From: Niallia sp. XMNu-256 | Lineage (GTDB): Bacteria > Bacillota > Bacilli > Bacillales > Cytobacillaceae | DNA length: 64,000 bases | Direction: 5' to 3' | Assembly (NCBI RefSeq): GCF_036670015.1 | Contig: NZ_CP137636.1 | Coordinates: 1,094,501-1,158,500 of the forward strand | Shown here: positions 1 to 8,121 of the stretch, in pieces | How positions within the stretch are numbered: position 1 is the first letter of the stretch | Layout of the letters: every line of letters begins with the position of its first letter | Program-made: the position numbers and the translations under genes | The notes under the pieces: model-generated | Told to the model about the DNA's origin: nothing | Database searches by the model: none | What the model saw: the letters and a program-made list of their open reading frames with translations, nothing else

Positions 1-677
1 TCTCCATGTATACAGATGGTGTCCGCATTTATGGGTATATCTATGCCTTGTTGAGAATAGACTTTCCCCTCTTTAATCATCGTAATGACCTGGTGTACAG
101 CTTCCTCTAGTTTGTTTATTAATGCATTTGAATTTGTTCTTGGAGTCAATGTGCCATCCTTTTGATAAGTGCGATCCGCAAACACTTCATTGGCACAACG
201 CAAACCAACTTCTTCGCCAGCTTTAATGAGTTCACTTCCAGCTAAACCAAAGAGAATGAGTTCTGGATCAATATGATAGACGGCCTTTGCAATGGAAAGT
301 GACAATTGATAATCTTTAGCGGCCATATTATATAAGGCACCGTGAGGTTTAACGTGCTGAAGTTTTCCCCCATCTGCTTTAACAAAGCCAGATAAAGCAC
401 CTATTTGATAAAGAACAAGGTCATACGCTTCATCTGGTGTAATCTGCATATTCCTCCTGCCAAACCCTGCAAGATCCGGTAATCCAGGGTGGGCGCCGAT
501 GGCCACATTTTTTTCTAAAGCCATCCTAACTGTTTTTCTCATAGTAGTTGGATCTCCTGCATGGAAACCACAAGCAATATTAGCAGAAGTAATAAAATTT
601 AAGATCTCCTCGTCGTTTCCTAGTTGGTAGGTGCCAAAGCTTTCGCCCATATCACAGTTTAAATCGATTTTGTACAT
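1..677 (-). CDS. pxpA: 5-oxoprolinase subunit A (LamB/YcsF family), 3' end beyond window
   Basis: Subunit of the ATP-dependent 5-oxoprolinase that opens 5-oxoproline (pyroglutamate) to glutamate in the cytosol. The visible 225 residues begin [15 protein letters not shown], the family N-terminus, and carry ACGFHAGDP (about 35-43), GAHPGLPD (61-68) and [10 protein letters not shown] (108-117), the polar motifs of the LamB/YcsF TIM-like barrel. The family is about 250 residues, so roughly 25-30 C-terminal residues lie outside the window. The ATG lies 2 nt after the stop of pxpC, so it is the third gene of a tight pxpB-pxpC-pxpA operon. That gene order is the standard bacterial one. Confidence 0.92.
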   Translation of the reverse strand, partial: MYKIDLNCDMGESFGTYQLGNDEEILNFITSANIACGFHAGDPTTMRKTVRMALEKNVAIGAHPGLPDLAGFGRRNMQITPDEAYDLVLYQIGALSGFVKADGGKLQHVKPHGALYNMAAKDYQLSLSIAKAVYHIDPELILFGLAGSELIKAGEEVGLRCANEVFADRTYQKDGTLTPRTNSNALINKLEEAVHQVITMIKEGKVYSQQGIDIPINADTICIHG

Positions 678-679
678 AT

Positions 680-1690
680 TTAAGCTTCCTCTCGATACTT
701 TTGTATAATTCCTTGTTTGATGGATCGAAGGTTTTGCTCCCTATTTAAATAGAGGAGCTGTGAGTCTTGATGACTAATTTCTAAAAAGGACAAAGAATCA
801 CCCGGTTTAGTTTGAGCAATTAAAGGTAGATCGACAGTTGCAACTTCCCCAATAATCGGGTATCCACCCGTTGTTTGTCGATCAGCCATGAGGATAATTG
901 GATTGCCCTCAGACGGAACTTGAATACTTCCAAATGTAACTGCTGCTGAAATCATTTCTTGTAGTTTATCTAATTTTAATAAAGGCCCAAGTAAGCGATA
1001 GCCCATTCGATCAGAATTGGGCGTGATCGAAAAGGGTTGGTGAAATAATTGGTATTGAGATTCTTTAGTAAAAAAATGATAATCACGCCCTTTGACGATT
1101 CGAATGACTGGATGAGAGCTGAAATTAGGAATGTATTTAGTTGAAATGGACCATTTTGCTTCAATGAAGGCCCGGTTTAGTAAGTTTTGACGCGCATATT
1201 CCATAAATGGAATCACATGTTGTTTCGGTGGATAAATAGATAGTTGATCCCCCGCTTTTAAGGGTCTTCCTTTAAAACCTCCAATATTAGCACGAAGGTA
1301 GGTTGAAGTACTTCCCAACACCTCTGGAACGACAAAACCTCCTCCGATTGCTAAATAAGCTCTGCAGCCTGTCTGTGCTTTAGAAAACGTTAATTCAGTC
1401 CCTTTTTTAACAAAAATCGCCTTCCAAAGCGGAATGAGAGTTTGGTCAATCATCGGAGATAGATCTCCTCCTGTAATAGCAATTAATGAATCATGTTCAA
1501 ATCGAATATGAGGTCCTTGTATCGTCATTTCTAGAACAGGTTGATTTTCTTCATTTCCAACTAACAAGTTTGCTAGTCTTAGTGAGATAGAATCCATGGC
1601 TCCGCTCGTAATCACACCGTATTTTTGATACCCGTATCGACCTATGTCCTGTATGGTTGTTAGAAACCCTTGCTTAAGAATAGTAATCAT
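680..1690 (-). CDS. pxpC: 5-oxoprolinase subunit C (biotin-dependent carboxyltransferase-like, KipA family)
   Basis: 336 residues; the cyclophilin-like carboxyltransferase-type subunit that works with PxpA and PxpB in ATP-driven 5-oxoproline hydrolysis. Visible family motifs are [18 protein letters not shown] near the N-terminus, [21 protein letters not shown] and the C-terminal [16 protein letters not shown]. Older annotations call this KipA or allophanate hydrolase subunit 2. The start overlaps the pxpB stop by 4 nt, implying translational coupling. The length is normal and nothing looks broken. Confidence 0.93.
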   Translation of the reverse strand: MITILKQGFLTTIQDIGRYGYQKYGVITSGAMDSISLRLANLLVGNEENQPVLEMTIQGPHIRFEHDSLIAITGGDLSPMIDQTLIPLWKAIFVKKGTELTFSKAQTGCRAYLAIGGGFVVPEVLGSTSTYLRANIGGFKGRPLKAGDQLSIYPPKQHVIPFMEYARQNLLNRAFIEAKWSISTKYIPNFSSHPVIRIVKGRDYHFFTKESQYQLFHQPFSITPNSDRMGYRLLGPLLKLDKLQEMISAAVTFGSIQVPSEGNPIILMADRQTTGGYPIIGEVATVDLPLIAQTKPGDSLSFLEISHQDSQLLYLNREQNLRSIKQGIIQKYREEA

Positions 1691-2403
1691 ACTTGCAGCT
1701 TATCCTCCCATTGGTGAAATTCCTCTTTACTTATCGATTTAAAGATGATTTGATCTCCCGCTTTTAATAGGCACGGTGGATCTTCCATTGGGCGGAATAG
1801 TTGAAGAGGTGTATTCCCAATAATTTGCCAACCGCCAGGAGTTTCGAGGGGATAAATGCCTGTTTGGTTGCCGGCAATTCCAACAGATCCTGCGGGAATG
1901 GCTAGTCTTGGCGATGACTTTCTAGGTGTCGCTAATTCCTTGGGTAATCCTCCAAGATAGGGAAAACCTGGTGCAAAACCAATCATATAGACTTGATAAC
2001 GTGTAGATGTATGAATCCGAATAACCTCTTCAACAGATAGATGATTCCTACTTGCAACAATTTCAATATCGGGCCCCCATTCACCGCCATAGCAAACAGG
2101 TACCTCAATGATGCTAGGTGTTACTCTTGCATATGATTGTAATAGGTTTAGCATCTTACTAACCTGTTTTTTTACATAATCAAATGGCAGTGTATGTGGA
2201 CTATGATGCAAAAGTATGGTTTTCGGGTCATAATAAATGGTAACCGTTGTAAAAGCAGGTACATATTCAATCATCCATTGAAAAGGCTGTTCTTCTAGGT
2301 AGGTAGAAATAACTTGAACATGTGAAAAGGTCTCAGTATTGATTTCTTGGCCTAGTTCTATAATAATTCCATGATCACTTAATGGTGTTAAATGATAATT
2401 CAT
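1687..2403 (-). CDS. pxpB: 5-oxoprolinase subunit B (KipI family)
   Basis: 238 residues, first gene of the pxpBCA operon. It resembles KipI / allophanate hydrolase subunit 1: the C-terminal half has IGFAPGFPYLGGLP, a PRLAIPAGSVGIAG motif and ETPGGWQIIGNTP, all hallmarks of the family. It forms the PxpBC complex acting on 5-oxoproline. KipI of Bacillus subtilis was first described as an inhibitor of the sporulation kinase KinA, but the pxpA-pxpC context here favours the enzymatic role. An AGGGG-type ribosome site precedes the ATG. Confidence 0.92.
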   Translation of the reverse strand: MNYHLTPLSDHGIIIELGQEINTETFSHVQVISTYLEEQPFQWMIEYVPAFTTVTIYYDPKTILLHHSPHTLPFDYVKKQVSKMLNLLQSYARVTPSIIEVPVCYGGEWGPDIEIVASRNHLSVEEVIRIHTSTRYQVYMIGFAPGFPYLGGLPKELATPRKSSPRLAIPAGSVGIAGNQTGIYPLETPGGWQIIGNTPLQLFRPMEDPPCLLKAGDQIIFKSISKEEFHQWEDKLQV

Positions 2404-2790
2404 AAAACCCCTCCATTTTCACTATTATAATCATACTGAAAATTCCGCTATAGATAAAGCGATGAAAGCTTGCCACGTCATAACAGGCAGTAAGACCCCA
2501 AACTTAAGGCTTGGAGTATAATGAATAACGGTAGGATAGGAGATAACTGCCTGTAATGCCCTGATTGGTTCAACTAACCATCAGTGGAAACCCCCACTGA
2601 TAGAAGTTTCACTTTATGTTGGATTTTATCGGTTAATCACATGTATAATTGAATACATACGAATTAAAACAACAAGATTAATGTTGACATAAAGGAGTAT
2701 AATAGATTTACTCCCCCCTTATTATGGGATGAGCATGGATTAAATGGATGAATCATGAAGGATATAATTTTTAGGAGAGAATAAATTTTT
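2404..2790. other. 387-bp spacer between divergent pxpB and fabF
   Basis: No gene is visible. The stretch holds repeat copy R1 (2478-2617) and the promoters of the two divergent genes. The fabF ribosome site (GGAGAG, 2773-2778) lies just before its ATG. Confidence 0.6.
2478..2617 (+). repeat. Structured repeat, copy R1
   Basis: Copy of the dispersed structured repeat. The left stem is CAGGCAG (2484-2490) paired with CTGCCTG (2547-2553). Other copies have CGGGCAG/CTGCCCG, so both sides changed together. The right stem ATCAGTGG (2580-2587) pairs with CCACTGAT (2594-2601), where copy R2 has ATCATTGG/CCAATGAT, again compensatory. It ends with the family terminus GAAGTTTCACTTTAT. The central palindrome is absent. 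Confidence 0.75.
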
Positions 2791-4032
2791 ATGAAAAAAA
2801 GAGTCGTAATAACTGGTATTGGAGCGTTAACTCCATTAGGAAATAACACTGAGTCAACGTGGGAAAACATTAAAAAAGGGGTTTCAGGAATCGGAATTGC
2901 TGAGTCCCTTGATTTAGATAAAGTAGATGTGAAGTTGGCTGGAGAGGTAAAGGGCTTTAAACCTGAAGAATATCTTGACCGTAAAGAAGCGCGAAGAATG
3001 GGACGGTTTAGCCAATTAGCGGTTGCTGCTAGTAAAATGGCAGTTGCCGATGCAGGCCTGCAAATTGGTGAAAATATCCCCCCTGAACGAGTAGGGGTTT
3101 GGATTGGTTCAGGAATTGGTGGATTAGGAGAATTTGAAGAGCAGCATAAGAAGTTTTTAGAAAAAGGGCAGAGAAGGGTTAACCCTTTTACGATTCCAAT
3201 GCTTATACCAGATATGGCTGCTGGAAGAGTATCCATTGAGCTGGGAGCAAAGGGAATTAACAACGCTTCTGTGACGGCATGTGCGTCAGGGGCTAACTCT
3301 ATTGGCGATGCATTCCGTGCAATTCAATATGGGAATGCCGATGCAATTATTGCGGGAGGTGCGGAAGCAACGATTACAGAAATGACCATCGCAGGATTTT
3401 CGAATATGACGGCTCTTTCTACAAATCCTGATCCCGAAACTGCATGTCGTCCTTTTGATAAGAATCGAGACGGATTTGTGATTGCTGAAGGTTCTGGAAT
3501 TTTAATCTTGGAAGAATTAGAACATGCGAAGGCCCGTGGTGCTAAGATTTACGGTGAAATAATTGGTTACGGAGCAACAGGTGATGCTTATCATATTACT
3601 TCTCCGGCACCAGATGGTGATGGCGCTGCACGTGCAATGCAAGAGGCATTAACAGATGCTGGAATTGATCCAACCGAAGTCGATTACATTAATGCCCACG
3701 GCACATCCACTCCATTAAATGATTTATATGAAACAATGGCGATTAAAACGGTTTTCAAAGAACATGCTTATCAATTAGCGGTAAGTTCAACCAAATCAAT
3801 GACTGGCCATATGTTAGGTGCAGCGGGAGCCGTTGAGGCGATCTTTTCGATCCTAACAATTCGAGATTCGATGATCCCTCCAACGATTCATTATGAAACA
3901 CTTGATGAAGAATTGGATTTGGATTATGTACCGAATGTAGCAAAAGAGAAACAAGTCAATGTTGTCGTTTCGAATTCATTAGGATTTGGCGGACATAATG
4001 CGACATTGGTGTTTAGAAGATTTTCTGAGTGA
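2791..4032 (+). CDS. fabF: Beta-ketoacyl-ACP synthase II
   Basis: 413 residues, the normal length for FabF, the condensing enzyme that elongates acyl-ACP with malonyl-ACP in fatty acid synthesis. The catalytic triad is visible: Cys164 in TACASGANS, His303 in [11 protein letters not shown] and His340 in [11 protein letters not shown]. The C-terminal [11 protein letters not shown] is also typical. In Bacillus subtilis fabF follows fabH; here it stands alone between the pxp operon and an ABC cluster, with its own terminator. Start chosen at ATG with GGAGAG 12 nt upstream. Confidence 0.96.
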   Translation: MKKRVVITGIGALTPLGNNTESTWENIKKGVSGIGIAESLDLDKVDVKLAGEVKGFKPEEYLDRKEARRMGRFSQLAVAASKMAVADAGLQIGENIPPERVGVWIGSGIGGLGEFEEQHKKFLEKGQRRVNPFTIPMLIPDMAAGRVSIELGAKGINNASVTACASGANSIGDAFRAIQYGNADAIIAGGAEATITEMTIAGFSNMTALSTNPDPETACRPFDKNRDGFVIAEGSGILILEELEHAKARGAKIYGEIIGYGATGDAYHITSPAPDGDGAARAMQEALTDAGIDPTEVDYINAHGTSTPLNDLYETMAIKTVFKEHAYQLAVSSTKSMTGHMLGAAGAVEAIFSILTIRDSMIPPTIHYETLDEELDLDYVPNVAKEKQVNVVVSNSLGFGGHNATLVFRRFSE

Positions 4033-4063
4033 GTTTTTATAAAAAAATAAACAAGAATGAAGA

Positions 4064-4107
4064 GAAAACAAGGTTTACGTTATTGTAATCCTTGTTTTCT
4101 TTTTTTA
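4064..4107 (+). terminator. Rho-independent terminator of fabF
   Basis: Stem of about 14 bp (GAAAACAAGG pairs with CCTTGTTTTC) followed by a run of T. Confidence 0.85.
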
Positions 4108-4151
4108 AAAAAAAATAAGGAAGTATTTTTCCGAAATTTCATGAATTAGAA

Positions 4152-4185
4152 AGTTGTTTTTTTGAATGAAGTATAATAAAATAAC
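4152..4185 (+). promoter_or_regulatory. Shared promoter/operator, copy A (upstream of ABC transporter)
   Basis: A 34-nt block that begins AGTTG and ends GTATAATAAAATAAC. It recurs at 7292-7325 and 7978-8011 with the last 15 nt identical. TATAAT (4172-4177) is a good -10, but the TTGTTT above it is only 12 nt away, too close for a normal sigma-A -35. The block may therefore combine a -10 with an activator or repressor site. The adjacent HxlR gene is the obvious candidate regulator (inference). Confidence 0.6.
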
Positions 4186-4242
4186 CAATAAAACATATTA
4201 ATTTAATGGGAATTGGTTAGGTTGGAAAAGGGGGGGCATGGT

Positions 4243-5025
4243 ATGTCTAACAATATGATTGAAGTAACGAATGTAGATAAGAAATATATAAATGGAAAAG
4301 AGTCCAATCATGTACTTGATCAGGTTTCTTTTCATGTTAAAAAAGGCGAAATCGTTACGCTGTTGGGAAAAAGTGGATGTGGAAAAAGTACTTTATTAAA
4401 TATGGTAGGCGGCTTTGAAAAGGCAGATGTTGGAAGTGTTATGCTTGATGGCCAAGAGGTGACACGCCCGACGAGGAAATGTATAATGCTGTTTCAGCAA
4501 ATCAACCTTCTTCCATGGCGAACTGTATTAAAGAATGTGGAACTGGGACTTGAAGGAGAAAAAATGGGGGAAGAAGAAAAAAATAAACGTGTCATGGATG
4601 CGTTAAAGCTTGTGTCTCTTGAAGAACATCTTCACAAATTTCCGCATGAATTGTCTGGTGGAATGCAGCAGCGTGTCTCGATCGCAAGGGCTTTAGCCAT
4701 GCAACCAGATGTGATTTTGATGGATGAACCCTTTGCGGCGCTAGATACTTTTAATCGCTACCTTTTGCAGGATGAGCTTTTGCGAATCCAGGAAAAGATG
4801 AAGACGACGATTTTAATTGTAACCCATGATATTGATGAAGCGGTCTATCTGTCTGACAGAATCCTAATTATGAGTTCTCATCCAGGGAGAATTTTTAAAG
4901 ACATTTCTATTAAGCTAGCCAAACCTAGAGATAGGGCTGGGGAAGATTATCATTATTACCGAAAAAGAATATTACAAGATTTCGAGTTAAGCGGAAATCG
5001 TCAAGAACCTGAATATACGATATAA
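4243..5025 (+). CDS. ABC transporter ATP-binding protein (sulfonate/nitrate/taurine type)
   Basis: About 260 residues when started at ATG 4243, which has an AAGGGGGGG site 6 nt upstream; an upstream in-frame TTG at 4213 lacks one. It has Walker A GKSGCGKST, signature LSGGMQQRVSIARAL, Walker B ILMDEP followed by FAALD, and switch His in VTHDIDEA, so it is a competent ATPase of the SsuB/TauB/NrtD class. It energises the permease at 5992 and receives substrate from the lipoprotein at 5039. Substrate unknown; sulfonate, taurine-like or thiamine-precursor transporters all use this subfamily. Confidence 0.88.
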   Translation: MSNNMIEVTNVDKKYINGKESNHVLDQVSFHVKKGEIVTLLGKSGCGKSTLLNMVGGFEKADVGSVMLDGQEVTRPTRKCIMLFQQINLLPWRTVLKNVELGLEGEKMGEEEKNKRVMDALKLVSLEEHLHKFPHELSGGMQQRVSIARALAMQPDVILMDEPFAALDTFNRYLLQDELLRIQEKMKTTILIVTHDIDEAVYLSDRILIMSSHPGRIFKDISIKLAKPRDRAGEDYHYYRKRILQDFELSGNRQEPEYTI

Positions 5026-5038
5026 GGGGAAATGAAAG

Positions 5039-5995
5039 TTGGGGGAAAAGAGAGCAAGGTTGCTTATATTATTGATTATTTTTGTGATGACAATAGCGGC
5101 ATGTGGGCAGCCTGTACACCAAACGGCAGAAAAGCCAACCGTTAAAATCGGTTACCTTCCTATTACTCATGCAGGGCCACTGTACCTGGATGCCCATGTT
5201 TATGGGGGTCAATTTGAGGATTATCAAATTGAGATGGTTAAATTTAACTCATGGCCGGATTTAATGGATGCCTTAAATACAGGAAGAATTGATGGTGCTT
5301 CTGTTTTGATTCAACTTGCCATGAAGGCAGTAGAAAAAGGAATTGATTTAAAAGCCGTAGCACTTGGTCATAAAGATGGAAATGTATTAATTTCATCACA
5401 AGAGATTGATCATGCTAGAGAATTAAAGGGAGAGACATTTGCAATTCCTCATAAATTTTCAACTCATAATTTATTATTATATGAAACATTGAAAAAAGAG
5501 GGTTTAACTTATAAGGATGTAAATGTGGTCGAAATGCCACCTGCAGAAATGCCTGCTGGTTTAGCGGCCGGGCAAATTAGTGGGTTTGTGGTGGCCGAAC
5601 CATTTGGTGCGTTAGCAGTTAAACTCGACAAAGGACATGTTCTCCATCATTCAGATGATATTTGGCCTAATTCCTATTGTTGTGTTCTTATATTAAGAAA
5701 TGATTTTATTCAAAATCATCAACAGGCTACACAATCCATGGTCACGCAATATGTTAAATCAGGTGAGATTGCGAATCAAAAAGGCGAGGAATTATATGCT
5801 TCATATGATCAATTTATGAATGTGGAGAAAGAGGTCTTGGATTTATCTCTTGAATGGATTTCTTTTGATGGATTGCGAATTGAAAAGCCAGAATACGAAA
5901 AGTTACGTGACCTTGTCATTGAGATGGGGTTAATGGAGAACCCTCCAGAGTATGAGGAGTTTGTAGATAATACATTTATAGATAAAGCGATGTGA
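5039..5995 (+). CDS. ABC transporter substrate-binding lipoprotein (NMT1/SsuA-like)
   Basis: 318 residues with a lipoprotein signal peptide: basic start, hydrophobic stretch, then lipobox IAAC with Cys22. The mature part has the NMT1/THI5-like fold signature (VKIGYLPITHAGPLYL near the start, then a TGRIDGASVL segment and GQISGFVVAEPFGALAV). The likely start is TTG at 5039 after AGGGGAAATG. It lies 13 nt after the ATPase gene and overlaps the permease start by 4 nt, so the three are one operon. The order ATPase-SBP-permease differs from the SBP-first order common for sulfonates. Confidence 0.87.
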   Translation: MGEKRARLLILLIIFVMTIAACGQPVHQTAEKPTVKIGYLPITHAGPLYLDAHVYGGQFEDYQIEMVKFNSWPDLMDALNTGRIDGASVLIQLAMKAVEKGIDLKAVALGHKDGNVLISSQEIDHARELKGETFAIPHKFSTHNLLLYETLKKEGLTYKDVNVVEMPPAEMPAGLAAGQISGFVVAEPFGALAVKLDKGHVLHHSDDIWPNSYCCVLILRNDFIQNHQQATQSMVTQYVKSGEIANQKGEELYASYDQFMNVEKEVLDLSLEWISFDGLRIEKPEYEKLRDLVIEMGLMENPPEYEEFVDNTFIDKAM

Positions 5996-6768
5996 GTATG
6001 TTGAAGATAGGAAACAAGTTGTTAAATTTTTTCATTGGTATGATCATTCTCGTAATCATTTGGCAAATTGTAATATGGGTAGGTAACTATCCGGAAGCGC
6101 TTCTTCCGTCTCCCTATAGTGTTGGGAAGGCAATTCTCACTTTGGTTGTAGAAGGAACTCTGTTTGAACATTTAAAGGTGAGTCTAGGTAGATTTGTTGC
6201 CGGCTACTTTTCAGCGATTATTCCGGCCATTCTTTTAGGAATGGTTTTGGCTAGGCTTCCATTAGTATGGCAAGTGATTGATCCGATCGTACAAGTGTTA
6301 AGACCAGTATCGCCAGTAGCTTGGTCCCCTTTTATCGTTTTGTGGTTCGGGATTGGCAATATGCCCGCGATTGTGATTATTTTTATAGCTTCCTTTTTTC
6401 CAGTTTTATTAACTACCGTTGCAGGTGTCAATAAAATTGATCGTTCTTACCTGAAAATAGCGGAGAACCTTGAAATAAAGAAACTGCCGTTTATGTATAA
6501 ATTTATTTTTCCAGCCGCCTTTCCATCGATTGTAAGTGGTTTAAGGCTAGCGGTAGGAACGGCTTGGATTTTTCTTGTTGCTGGAGAGATGGTTGGGGCT
6601 CAGTCAGGCCTTGGATTTTTAATTGTTGATGCTAGAAATACGTTAAATCTCGATTACGTCCTGGCTGGTATTATTTTTATCGGTGTCAGTGGATTTATAT
6701 TGGATCGTTTAATTGGAATATTTGAAAGATGGGTTGGAAAGCATTGGGGAATGGTAAAATCAACCTAA
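5992..6768 (+). CDS. ABC transporter permease (SsuC/TauC type)
   Basis: 258 residues, about six membrane helices, binding-protein-dependent transport permease family. The cytoplasmic coupling loop AENLEIKKLPFMYKFIFP and the following GLRLAVGTAWIFLVAGE segment are characteristic. GTG at 5992 overlaps the TGA of the preceding gene (GTGA), with an alternative ATG at 5998. It is the last gene of the transporter operon and ends at a shared bidirectional terminator. Confidence 0.87.
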   Translation: MSMLKIGNKLLNFFIGMIILVIIWQIVIWVGNYPEALLPSPYSVGKAILTLVVEGTLFEHLKVSLGRFVAGYFSAIIPAILLGMVLARLPLVWQVIDPIVQVLRPVSPVAWSPFIVLWFGIGNMPAIVIIFIASFFPVLLTTVAGVNKIDRSYLKIAENLEIKKLPFMYKFIFPAAFPSIVSGLRLAVGTAWIFLVAGEMVGAQSGLGFLIVDARNTLNLDYVLAGIIFIGVSGFILDRLIGIFERWVGKHWGMVKST

Positions 6769-6800
6769 AAAAGCTGGAGGTTATTGATCTCCAGCTTTTT
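6768..6800. terminator. Bidirectional terminator between permease and hxlR
   Basis: A 12-bp stem (AAAAAGCTGGAG with CTCCAGCTTTTT) with A-run and T-run on its two sides. It serves both convergent genes and covers the last codons of the HxlR gene. Confidence 0.85.
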
Positions 6801-7230
6801 CTAATACTTCTATTGGAACCACTTCAATGTGTTCGACAAGCTCACCTGTTTTTTTATTATAGTAGGCAATTTCCACTTCGTCACCTGTTTCGCTATCGAT
6901 TAACTTTTTATAACATTTTTGCAAGTTCCTACTTCCCCATAGGACCAAGGTATTAAAAACATGTTCTAATTCTTGTCCGCTTTTTGTTAATGTATATCGA
7001 TAACGGGGAGGATGTTCAGAATAAAGATCTGTTTTAATCACCCCTTCTTCTTCTAAATAACGCAGTCGCTCAGATAGGAGATTAGAAGAAATTCCAGGAA
7101 GTGCTTTTTTTATTTCGTTAAATTGATGATTTCCGTTCATTATTTCATGGACAACTAATAAGGTCCAGCGATCGCCAATAATATTGAGGGATTGCGCAAT
7201 ATTGCATGGCAAATTATACGTTGATTTCAT
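6781..7230 (-). CDS. HxlR-family winged-helix transcriptional regulator
   Basis: 149 residues. The HxlR core is clear: CNIAQSLNIIGDRWTLLVV, then FNEIKKALPGISSNLLSERLRYLEEEGVI and the wing PPRYRYTLTKSG. Cys9 sits at the position of the conserved N-terminal cysteine that senses electrophiles or disulfide stress in several HxlR proteins. A C-terminal extension of about 40 residues follows the domain. It is convergent with the transporter operon and divergent from the DUF4242 gene, so it is the likely local regulator of the three units with the shared 34-nt promoter. Confidence 0.88.
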   Translation of the reverse strand: MKSTYNLPCNIAQSLNIIGDRWTLLVVHEIMNGNHQFNEIKKALPGISSNLLSERLRYLEEEGVIKTDLYSEHPPRYRYTLTKSGQELEHVFNTLVLWGSRNLQKCYKKLIDSETGDEVEIAYYNKKTGELVEHIEVVPIEVLEKAGDQ

Positions 7231-7291
7231 ACGTTTCGTCCTTTCAGTGTTTTCCCCATTTTACCATAAAAAAATAAAAGTAAATAAATTG

Positions 7292-7325
7292 AGTTGATTT
7301 TTTGAACTGAGTATAATAAAATAAC
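7292..7325 (+). promoter_or_regulatory. Shared promoter/operator, copy B (upstream of DUF4242 gene)
   Basis: Second copy of the 34-nt block, matching copy A at about 31 of 34 positions. It lies 44 nt ahead of the DUF4242 start codon and about 60 nt ahead of the divergent hxlR start. Confidence 0.6.
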
Positions 7326-7369
7326 CTTAATTAATAAATTAATAATATCATATAAAGCGAGGGAATCTC

Positions 7370-7900
7370 ATGTCATTATATTTAATCGAATCATCATTAA
7401 AAGAAGTGGTTTCAACAAAAGAAGAATTCGACGCTAAGGTTTCTGCACTTCAGTCAAAATTAAATGAAAATAATTCAGGTTTAATTGAAGTTCAAGCAGC
7501 AAAAGACTTTTCACGTGTTTTCTTTATTGTTGAGGGTGAAGATCAAAACACGGCTTCTGAGACAGTAAAAGGGGCAGGAGTACCAGTTGAATTAGTTAAA
7601 GAAGTTCGTCTTGTTGGTAAAGAGTTAGACGAAGTGAAGAAAAATAATGATGGAGTAAACTACTTAGTTGAGTGGAATATCCCATCTGAAATTACAATGG
7701 ATCAATACTTAGCTCGTAAACAGAAAAACTCAGTTCATTATGCGGAAGTTCCAGAGGTAGCTTTCTCTAGAACTTATGTATGTGAAGATATGACAAAATG
7801 CCTTTGCTTCTATGATGCTCCAGACGAAGCAGCTGTTAAACGTGCACGTGAAGCAGTTCAAACACCAATCGATTCCATTACAGAATTAGCTGGTGAGTAA
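7370..7900 (+). CDS. DUF4242 (SCO4226-like) protein with two tandem domains
   Basis: 176 residues. The C-terminal half is a DUF4242 domain (YLVEWNIP, then FSRTYVCEDMTKCLCFYDAP and EAAVKRAREAV). The N-terminal half repeats the pattern in degenerate form (YLIESSL, FSRVFFIVEGED, TASETVKGAGVPVE), so the protein is an internal duplication. Only the second half has the cysteines (C-x6-C-x-C) and VHYAEVPEVAF. SCO4226, the structural model of the family, binds nickel, but the histidine/acid ligands cannot be confirmed here. The function in this locus is unknown. SD GAGGG precedes the ATG; a strong terminator follows. Confidence 0.75.
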   Translation: MSLYLIESSLKEVVSTKEEFDAKVSALQSKLNENNSGLIEVQAAKDFSRVFFIVEGEDQNTASETVKGAGVPVELVKEVRLVGKELDEVKKNNDGVNYLVEWNIPSEITMDQYLARKQKNSVHYAEVPEVAFSRTYVCEDMTKCLCFYDAPDEAAVKRAREAVQTPIDSITELAGE

Positions 7901-7916
7901 TTCAATAATCGTTAAA

Positions 7917-7951
7917 AGAGACTAAATCAAAAGAGTTTAGTCTCTTTTTTT
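7917..7951 (+). terminator. Terminator of the DUF4242 gene
   Basis: AGAGACTAAA pairs perfectly with TTTAGTCTCT, followed by seven T. Confidence 0.88.
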
Positions 7952-7977
7952 ACACTTTTTTAAAAAGTTTAAATTGT

Positions 7978-8011
7978 AGTTGATATTTTATACAAAGTAT
8001 AATAAAATAAC
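7978..8011 (+). promoter_or_regulatory. Shared promoter/operator, copy C (upstream of flavoprotein gene)
   Basis: Third copy of the 34-nt block. The AGTTGAT head and the GTATAATAAAATAAC tail are identical to copy B; the middle differs (TATTTTATACAAA). It lies 110 nt before the start codon of the acyl-CoA-dehydrogenase-like gene. Confidence 0.58.
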
Positions 8012-8121
8012 TCATAACCAAGTAAACGAATTGGATTAACTAAAATAATGAGATTAAATAACTTATAGAATAATGATCTGTTAATATCATAGACGAATGG
8101 GGAAAAAGGGAGTGGGGAGCG

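Noticed and set aside
2478-2617. Repeat family as bcr1 or the Bacillaceae-1 RNA
   Set aside because: I cannot match the stems or loops to either from memory, so I make no identity claim; an Rfam and repeat-database search would settle it.
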